From: Homalodisca vitripennis
Lineage: Eukaryota > Arthropoda > Insecta > Hemiptera > Cicadellidae
Length of the DNA: 64,000 bases
NCBI RefSeq assembly: GCF_021130785.1
Contig: NC_060212.1
Location: 144,773,001 to 144,837,000 of the forward strand
Reading direction: 5' to 3'
Positions 57,001 through 64,000 of this stretch are shown one piece after another; positions within the stretch are counted from its first letter, which is position 1, and the number at the start of each line of letters is the position of its first letter. The notes beneath the pieces are model-generated. The model did not search any database, was not told the DNA's origin, and was given only the letters and a program-made list of their open reading frames with translations. Made by a program: the position numbers and the translations under genes.

Positions 57001-57618
57001 CTTGACTCCAACAGCATTTCATCCAGGCTTGTGTGGGAGTGCTTTAACACTCTCTGCAAGCTTGGATCACGCAACTGTGTGCGTCTTGGTTGGGTACCGG
57101 GCCACACAGGCATAGGTGGCAACGAATGCGCCGACAGGCTTGCCAAAAGCGGAGCAAGCATGCCATACACCGGTCCAGAACCGAGTTGTGGTATAAGCAA
57201 GTCAGCCGCTTACCAAAGTATAAACAAATGGTCCAGGAAGACACACCGCTTGCGGTGGCAGAGTCACCAAGGACAAGCACTCGGCAAAAGACTGCTTGCC
57301 GATTCTAGCTCCGGATTCACCAGATGGCTGATGGGGCTGGGCAGGGATCGGGTTAAGCAAGTGATTGCCTTGATCACTGGACACGGCCACTTCAGGAAAC
57401 ACCTAAACACTCTAGGTTTACGAAATGAGGACTCGGAGTGTAGACTCTGCAATAAGTCTGAAGAGACTGCAAAACACATAATACTGGACTGTGAGAGACT
57501 GGGAGCAAGGAGAAGGGTTCTTTTCGGTGATAAACAACCAGGCGACGAACCAGATGCTAGTATCGGGGAAAAGCTTCTTAGCCTAATTAAGGGCACGAAG
57601 ATAGGCTTACCCCTCTAA
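53967..57618 (+). pseudogene. LINE B ORF2: endonuclease, RT, RNase H, zinc knuckle; one frameshift
   Basis: ATG at 53967 (MPRVLQINLQHSRAASAAF). Endonuclease residues are all visible: QINLQHS, LIQEPWL, GSVYLPYD, GCDANAHHSAGW, SLSDHRYI. RT: FRPISLSSFLLKTLERLV, FIDIEGAFDNA, TRGCPQGGILSPLLWNLVVD, QGYADDIVLM, VKYLGLTLDHKL. RNase H: VWYTDGSL, FQAEIYGI, IMSDSQAALKAL, WVPGHTGIGGNECADRLAK, with the four acidic/His positions intact. C-terminus: CRLCNKSEETAKHIILDC knuckle. The frame breaks near 56234-56238: one extra T in AAGCTTTACGTGG turns LDHKL-TWNDH into a stop at 56244. The rest, to TAA 57616-57618, is open. Otherwise ready to encode about 1216 residues, so the insertion is young. Confidence 0.92.
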
Positions 57619-57722
57619 CATCAAAGGGGCACACAATAAGCTCAGGTTGACGTGTGAGGATCTATGAATCCACCCCAATATCCCAAAGGAAAAAAAAAAA
57701 AAAAAAAAAAATGTAGATATGG

Positions 57723-58500
57723 AGATTTGCCGCAAAAACCGCAACCTACTTCATAGACCTGTTATTTTTTGTTTTGCTTTCGGGATATATTCAATTTATG
57801 CAGAATTTGCATCCAGTAGCAATAGAACATAATATTGGGTTTTCTCAAAATGACATTAATTATCTCGTAAATTTAGCTGCTTGGATTACGGTTTCAGATG
57901 ACTGTTCTCTCGGAGGCGAACACACAACACAGGGGGAAGCAAAAATGCGGAATAGGTTGCAAAGAAGGGGGATTCCCAATGACTGTGTTTTATTTCGGAG
58001 ATCCTTCAAAGCATCTCTCTGTTCATTTAGTAAACCGACTTTGGTGATGCGAGATTCAATGTTACGCCACATTTCCTAAGTTGGGATGTCTTATTTAGAA
58101 TTAACTTGAAACCTCTTGTGGAACGACCAGATAAATTGGAATTTTACTAATAATGGTAACTAATTACCTCAATGATTCATGCTGAGGAAATGTTACCTTT
58201 CTGATTGTTTTCGGGTCTGTTGGGATGCATGTGGTATAGAGGTAATATTGATTGCAGAGATTTCTCCGAATAATTTTATTTTCTAAAGCTAAGGAACATA
58301 TCACTGCTATTGCCAGGTGTATAGATGACGCTTCTCTTATAAAACATCGGAATATAACTTAGAACAAAGACAGAATAGATTACAGTTATAGAATTTTAAT
58401 TGAGTTTAATCACAACGTGTTTCGCTAAAAATGAAAAGTTTGCCGGTATATAGAGCCCCGAGTAAGGAACTTGCCTGAGACTGCATGAACCAGCACTTTA
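57723..58500. other. Intergenic DNA after LINE B
   Basis: Continuation of the DNA that LINE B split. Frames at 57774-58079 have no recognisable domain on either strand; composition is mixed and no repeat match was found. Confidence 0.3.
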
Positions 58501-58879
58501 CATCATCAAAGGGAATACCTCGGTAATAACTGTGCGATTTTAAGTGGCATAAAATACAATATTTTTCCATCCTGGAGAAAAAAAGATAATATGGTGTACT
58601 CCTGAGGCGGAATTTTCATCAAGTCACAATGACGCACTTCTATAATTGTATGGAAAATTTCAAGAGTGAAATTTACCATACATATTACAGTTTTTATCAT
58701 ACAGACTGCCAATTCAAGATTACAGAACATAGAAGGCTACAAGTACAGGTAAGTCAGGGTCACTAGATGAAATACCAATCCCTGGTATTTCAGGGGTATT
58801 CTGTCCCCTCTCACTGCTATAGAACGGTTCCATATAACCTCCAGTAGAAGCGTCACTCAAGACCCCAACATAATAGTTA

Positions 58880-59215
58880 TGCGCGCAGTGTTCCATATAT
58901 GGCACCACATCTTGTGTAATAGGCTTCGCTAAGGTTGCATGCAAAATTTCAAATCTATATTCCTCAATTAATTCTCTAGATATCCTGCAGACAGACTGAT
59001 ATACAATAATAAATAAAAAATATTTAGATCCCCCAGCGGACAAAAGAGAAATTTCTGACTGCCAACTGGGTGGGTGAACACTTCAAATTTTACGGTTTGG
59101 ACATGCACCATCGTAGGACTCATTCTTGTCTATAGAGAAATGAAGTTTCATGCAAAATTCAAAGAGTACTGATGAAATGTTTCTTGAGGTATCTTAGCAA
59201 ATGATTAATTCACTT
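58880..59215. repeat. Dispersed repeat family 1, copy 4 with unit junction
   Basis: GGCTTCGCTAAGGTTGCATG, CAAAATTTCAAATCTATA, CTAGATATCCTGCAGACAGA, AAAAGAGAAATTTCTGACTG, then TTGGACATGCACCATCGTAG, CTCATTCTTGTCTATAGAGA and TTTCATGCAAAATTCAAAG. The second half repeats the start of the unit. Confidence 0.6.
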
Positions 59216-59739
59216 TTTATTCATTAACTTCGGATTTATAGTGGTGCTAAAGTTTCGGTAAGCTGGCAAGGATACTACAACGGTTTGATATTCAATAATG
59301 TGATTCGGTCTGGCACACGAAAATGCAAAATTAACGGCATATACAATAATAATATCCCCATTACCTGAAGAAACATATCTTAATTATGTTTGCCTCTGAA
59401 AATGTTTAATAGTATGAGTCAACTGTGTATTTAACACCATAAATTATTGAACCATATTCATGTAATAAGAGTTGTCAAGAGTTTTAATAATCATTAAAGT
59501 TGATTGTAGCGTACAGTCTTCTTATATATAGTAAAATTGCTTAAAGTTTTGTATTAGTTTCATTGTTTTCAATGTGTCACTCAGTGTATATTTAAACGTT
59601 GTTCACTTACCAGGATCTCAGTGGATGACTTACGTTTATTATTTTCTAAGCTTACATTTCCACTCTTACCAAAGGCATGTTTTTACACATTTATATCTGT
59701 TCAAGCAAATCACTTGATTTACTTGTATTAGTGATCAAC

Positions 59740-60160
59740 AGCCGGCTGTTGTATAAGGACCTTGAGCTTTTCCTCATAAGAACAATGATAAACCGTATGT
59801 AGTTTTATGTCCTTGTTTTTTTATCTTAGCGTTATAAGATATGTTTCTCATTTTAAAGTTATAATCAAGAGGCATCCAAACGTATATTTGTTTTCTTTGT
59901 AAAGTGTAAACATCTTGAATATATAAATGATTGGTGTTCAACAAAGTGTTTGATTTTTCTAAATAACAGAAAAAATACATAAAAAGCGTTTGGATGCGTA
60001 TTAACTATATTTAAGAAAGTGAGAAATCTTCCATAATTCTACGAGTAAAATTGGTCGTATAATTGCTTAGTTTGCATTGTTCCTATCGAGCTACGATAAA
60101 GATGACTGTCGGTAACAATAGCTCTAAGAATTGCAAATTGGCTCTCGCTTGATTATGTCT
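59740..60160. repeat. Dispersed repeat family 2, most complete copy (inverted-repeat MITE-like)
   Basis: Left inner end GAGGCATCCAAACG near 59870 is the inverse of CGTTTGGATGCG near 59988. Further out, TTATAAGATATGTTTCTCATTT pairs with the reverse of AAGTGAGAAATCTTCCATAATT at 60016-60040. The centre of about 110 bp is AT-rich. The structure resembles a small foldback transposon without coding capacity. Confidence 0.55.
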
Positions 60161-60569
60161 ACCAATACTAGCTTCAGTTGATAAAAAAATCAGAGATACT
60201 GTAATTAGATGTAGTACTTGTGTTACCTAATTATTCTGTATGCCGCAATATAGATTATTGTTCAGAGGCTGCACAAATTTGAGCTGTTTTTATTCCTTTT
60301 GTAACCAAATTGTACAGAGAATTTGGACGTTATTCCCTTGCTCAGAGATTTATAATTCCCACTTGTTGGCAACAAAAGTATTTAGATGGTACGGTCCTTA
60401 CTTGAATCATACATCTGGTTCGTATCCTATTATTTTAGAGCATTCCAATTTATTTATAAGTCAAAATGAAAATGTGTAAATTAAAGAAATGATTTAACAA
60501 ATCTTCATATCATGTAACATTTCATGTAATATAATGTCATATTACTCAATATATTTACAATTTAGATTA

Positions 60570-60640
60570 TGATTTCTCCATACAATCATGGTTACCCATA
60601 AGACCATTGTAAAAAAGTTAGAATTTATTTTGTTCCCAAA
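60570..60640. repeat. Short family-1 fragment
   Basis: CAATCATGGTTACCCATAAG followed by ACCATTGTAAAA matches the start of copy 1 (ATCATGGTTACCCATAAGATC). Confidence 0.5.
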
Positions 60641-60809
60641 GTCAATATAGACTTCTTTATTGGACCAGGAGGAACATGTATTCCAAGATTTAGAATTAAA
60701 AAAATCTATTGATAGTCTATGAATCTTTGAACATTGGTTTAGATTTTAAAATATTAAATTAGGCTTACGTTGTAGTGTGTTTAAAAAAAACGTATTTCCA
60801 TGTATAAAG

Positions 60810-60810
<1 letters not shown>

Positions 60811-60846
<36 letters not shown>

Positions 60847-60852
60847 TATATA
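60811..60852. repeat. (AT)n microsatellite
   Basis: About 30 bases of uninterrupted TA repeats, then TAAATATATATAAA. Confidence 0.9.
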
Positions 60853-60859
60853 AACTCCA

Positions 60860-62380
60860 ATCAATGGAGAATTCATTTACTGTGTCATGATACCTTCTGA
60901 TAAGGATCACATATATAAAACGGAGAATCGTTTCACAACCACATCCTGGATAATCTATTTTACATGATTAATTCATCGTCCAAAACACGAAGTGGCGTAC
61001 TTGCACACACGCACAGACACAGTGTTTCATTAGAGTAAAATAAAATAATGCCTGAATATAACTTACGTGTAGCAGTCATGGATACTTAACATGTCGATTT
61101 CTATTTATAAAGAGTTCGATTAAGTGTTATCTCGAGAACTTCCATAGCTAAATGCAAGTGTGAAAGAAGCTGATTACAGATTCCTTCTAAGAAAGATACA
61201 TTCTTCTTAGGAATGGCGAGAAGGGGGGTTCCTTGTCAAGCGAATCTCAGTTTTCACCCAGCTGGTTTTGAACGAAGGGTTATCAGCTTATAACTGATAT
61301 GATGATTGTGAGAGAAGTCAATTGGATGAGAAGCGTCTTATCTTTATAAATTTGATTTTGATTTACATTTAGTATTAAACCCGTTTTACATTCAGTTATT
61401 AATAATTAAAATATGGCTTGCTTTATGCGGACTATAAATCATGACGATAACATACAAAATAACTATAACAGTATATAATAGGGTGCAAGTGTGTGAACCA
61501 ATACGAGAAATACGAGTATGTCCATAGAGCTCCACAAATCTGGATGTGGATAAAAGTTATCTATGGTTCAAACATATCCCAATCAAGGCACTTTATAAAA
61601 GCAAGAGGTGAAATCCCCAAAATTCCATAACACTGAACGTCTCGTTATCCCCTCTATCGAGGAATGTGAAGGCTGTAGAGCCAAGACATGGCTCTCTTAA
61701 ACGAGATGTATTTCAAGAAATCTTCACCAGTCCAAGAATCTCAGGACAGTCAACCGTGCAATTCACCAGCTGTGCAGCAGCAAGATGTTGGCCATCCTTC
61801 TTCTCTTCAGCAAAGTAGGGAGCTCAAGTATACTCCTCAAGGACTACACTAGACCTCAAGGTAAATATAACCGAGTCATACTCCAATGATCTGTATTAAC
61901 TAAGGTTAATACAGATCGTCCTAGAACTGGCGATGTGGTCAGATTGATAGGAGAAGGATGCAACTGAATCATTCTGAAGGACTGTTATAACTAGGGGTTT
62001 AAAGAGAATCGCTACCGAAAAATCCTAACGAAACCCAGAAGGAAGTTAGCTTTGCTATATATGCGAGCAATGCTCACCCGGGCTGAGATCCGATTCCATT
62101 ATCACTCTCAGGCCTTGAATTTGAAAATCCTTTACAGTGTAGTGTCGGGTAAGTTACAAAGACAACTCGAAAGAGTCTTGTATCACAGTACTTTTACAAG
62201 AGTCGGTATTCACTACGTTCAACAGACACCGTGTCAAGATCGAATTGAGTGTTGTATAGATCAGACCAAATCTTTAAAAAATTTCTTACCAAATGCTTCT
62301 TGCATCTAGAAGCAATAACGGGAGCAAAGAAGTTACAAATAATGAAAGTGACATACTTGTGAACAGGAGTACAAATCACT
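60860..62380. other. Unique DNA, no gene supported
   Basis: Mixed composition with small inverted repeats, for example GATCTGTATTAACTAAGGTTAATACAGATC near 61888-61917, a 13-bp stem with a small loop. Open frames are short and featureless. Confidence 0.35.
61888..61917. repeat. Short perfect hairpin
   Basis: GATCTGTATTAAC and its inverse GTTAATACAGATC are separated by four bases. No T-run or gene end beside it; function unknown. Confidence 0.5.
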
Positions 62381-62760
62381 TGTAAAATTCGTATTAGAAA
62401 CTGCTGTTATCGCATCACGACCGCCATCACTCAGCGCTGGGGATGTAGACATGCCGGGCGGTCGAACGGTCGAAGGACAATTGAAACTACAAAGCCAATA
62501 TTGGCCGACGGAACCTTTTATCCAGACTAATTGTCGATCCACTTTAGCAGTAATTTGCTACACATTTCATTTGACTCGCTTCACGGTTGAGTGGTCCTCG
62601 TGAGGTCCGGTACCCGGTTACCGCTGACAGTCTCCTGTACCGTTATGGCATACTCACCATATAATACTCCGGCCATGGATAACATTTCGGCAAGTTACAA
62701 TGTTGACAGCAATTCTTTAATGTAGTCGTCCTACCTGCGGCGTGAATGGCAAAATGTCAG
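62380..62760. promoter_or_regulatory. GC-rich unique island, candidate regulatory element
   Basis: A composition step up from the flanks, CpG-containing (GCCGGGCGGTCGAACGGTCG), with GTCCGGTACCCGGTTACCGC near 62614, several TAAT cores and no sustained frame. Comparable in texture to 37540-38190 and 41400-41800. Confidence 0.3.
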
Positions 62761-63409
62761 TATTTGACGATTTATTTAGTCAACTGTAATTCCTGAATTG
62801 TAGCTGAGCTGTTACACAGAGAAAACACAGTTGACTTTGTGTACACGTGTTGTTATATCGAGACTATTAAAATAGCTCACGCGGAAAGATATATCGCAAT
62901 AAGATGAAACTTAAAGTAGTGCATTATACTTCCGGCTGGGTTAAATTTGCAATCATACTTAAAACCACCCCTACCCCCTTCTTTTAAGGGGTTACTTAGA
63001 CGCAACCCCTTAATAGAAAATGATACTGGTTTTCATAGAAATTACAAAGAAACGTTCCTATCTTTTAATAAAGGAACTTTGAGGAATTTTATATATTTCT
63101 TTTGTTTTGACTGAGTTTGATTTAATCAGATGATATTACAGTACATACTACAGTAGGACGTTCATAAACTTTATAGATATTTTAAGAATATTTAAATTTT
63201 TTTGTTATACTATATCACGTAAAAATTTTCAACTAATTTATTATTTCATTGATCGTATTATAACCTAAAAGCATTTCTTCATTGAAATCGTTTCCTACGA
63301 TGAGGAAAATGTGGGAAAATAACAAACAAATGCATAGAAAAGAAAAATATAAAAGTTAGAAAACAGCACGTCACACTAAATCTTGGGTAAAAGTCTACAG
63401 CTCATTTAG

Positions 63410-63810
63410 ATCCTGACTGTTAGGCTTCAATGACGTTCAGCCAAATCTCATGGATGGGACATGCACTATCATTGAACAAGATAGTGTATCATTGTCTGTG
63501 TAGGAATACATACATGCACAGTTTTAAGTTCATAGCTCCATTTGCTTTTGGGATATCCAGCGGAAAAAACCCCGACACAGAGACATAAAATACATATATA
63601 AACAGAAGAGTGATCGATATAGAACCCATATTGATAGCACAATATAAAAACTCAAGTTTATACCTCTTCATTCTCGATATATGGCCCTGACATTTGCTTT
63701 TCTAGCGCTCAGGCTAATTAAATAAAAGGACATACACCGTCATCGAACTCTATATTGTCTATATACAAATAAACTGTCATCGAAGGAGTCTACTGAATGC
63801 TTTAGTGCAG
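63410..63810. repeat. Dispersed repeat family 1, copy 5 with a second unit start
   Basis: GACGTTCAGCCAAATCTCAT, GATGGGACATGCACTATCAT, GGGATATCCAGCGGA, then at 63700 GCGCTCAGGCTAATTAAATA, GGACATACACCGTCATCGAA and TTGTCTATATAC. Two unit starts about 280 bases apart again show head-to-tail arrangement. Confidence 0.6.
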
Positions 63811-64000
63811 GAGTCGGGAATCGATGTATACAAGTACACAAACCGCGTTTTCTTGAAATCGATAAAGAAAATTTTCCTAAGGCAGAGGTCGACAGCCGCG
63901 CTAGTTGTTATGGAGGTGGAATTAGCAGGATATCAAAAGGGTTAAAATGTTAAAAATAGATTTTTTAAAGGTCATATTTTTCTTTGCTGACAAACTTAAA

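Larger units (their letters stand above)
52343..57710 (+). mobile_element. LINE B: full-length RNase-H-bearing non-LTR retrotransposon
   Basis: 5368 bp with a poly(A) tail (57689-57710). It is flanked by identical 12-bp duplications ATGTAGATATGG (52331-52342 and 57711-57722). 5' UTR 52343-52729; ORF1 52730-54004; ORF2 53967-57618, overlapping ORF1 by 38 bases in another frame; short 3' UTR. Domain order EN-RT-RNase H-CCHC fits the I/LOA/Jockey superfamily; the exact clade is not settled. Only one inactivating lesion was found. The element is markedly GC-richer than its host DNA. A 5'-truncated relative lies at 13101-13328. Confidence 0.93.

Noticed and set aside
58720..59043. 107-codon minus-strand frame
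   Set aside because: It spans part of repeat family 1; other copies of the family do not keep the frame open.

Overview
The window looks like AT-rich nuclear DNA from an insect. It has spliced genes with multi-kilobase introns, a gene whose domain plan matches the rhodopsin-specific cyclophilin NinaA, and many arthropod-type transposable elements (hAT, Tc1/mariner-like, piggyBac-type MITE, RTE, CR1-like and RNase-H-bearing LINEs). No bacterial-type gene, CRISPR array, rRNA or intact tRNA was seen. The insect order cannot be fixed from this window.

Layout. 1-0.9 kb: a dispersed repeat, then the last coding exon and 3' UTR of an unidentified plus-strand gene. 2.6-12.8 kb: repeats, a 3-kb hAT transposon (3816-6816) carrying a broken transposase, and a Tc1/mariner-like element with roughly 420-bp inverted repeats ending at 9296. 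The two elements are joined by a 164-bp palindrome that looks like a template-switch scar. 12.87-32.42 kb, minus strand: a six-exon ninaA-like gene. All six exons join in phase to give a 240-residue protein with signal peptide, cyclophilin domain and C-terminal membrane anchor. A GC-rich promoter with an NRF-1-like site lies just upstream. Every intron carries mobile DNA or repeats: two LINE remnants and a TTAA-flanked MITE in intron 5, an RTE fragment in intron 4, a SINE-like piece in intron 3, a 36-bp minisatellite and a perfect 286-bp palindrome in intron 2, and a Tc1-like element in intron 1.

32.6-46.6 kb: mostly non-coding. It holds a 788-bp foldback element, a LINE tail, and several GC-rich islands (37.5-38.2, 38.9-39.5, 41.4-41.8 and 42.4-42.6 kb) that stand out from the AT-rich background. 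These could be conserved regulatory modules plus one possible first exon at 42486.

46.66-51.77 kb, minus strand: a nearly complete CR1-like LINE (LINE A). Its ORF1 encodes a FLYWCH-type zinc finger, a coiled coil and an SGNH esterase; its ORF2 encodes an endonuclease and a reverse transcriptase. The copy carries four lesions, one of which sits exactly on a T TTT TTA heptamer. 52.34-57.71 kb, plus strand: a full-length LINE (LINE B) with endonuclease, reverse transcriptase, RNase H and a terminal zinc knuckle. It is flanked by a 12-bp target-site duplication and broken by a single inserted base. 57.7-64 kb: copies of two dispersed repeat families, an AT microsatellite, and another GC-rich unique stretch at 62.4-62.75 kb.

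The only host gene that can be assembled is the ninaA-like gene. Its expected role is folding and ER export of visual rhodopsin. Everything else with long coding capacity belongs to mobile elements.
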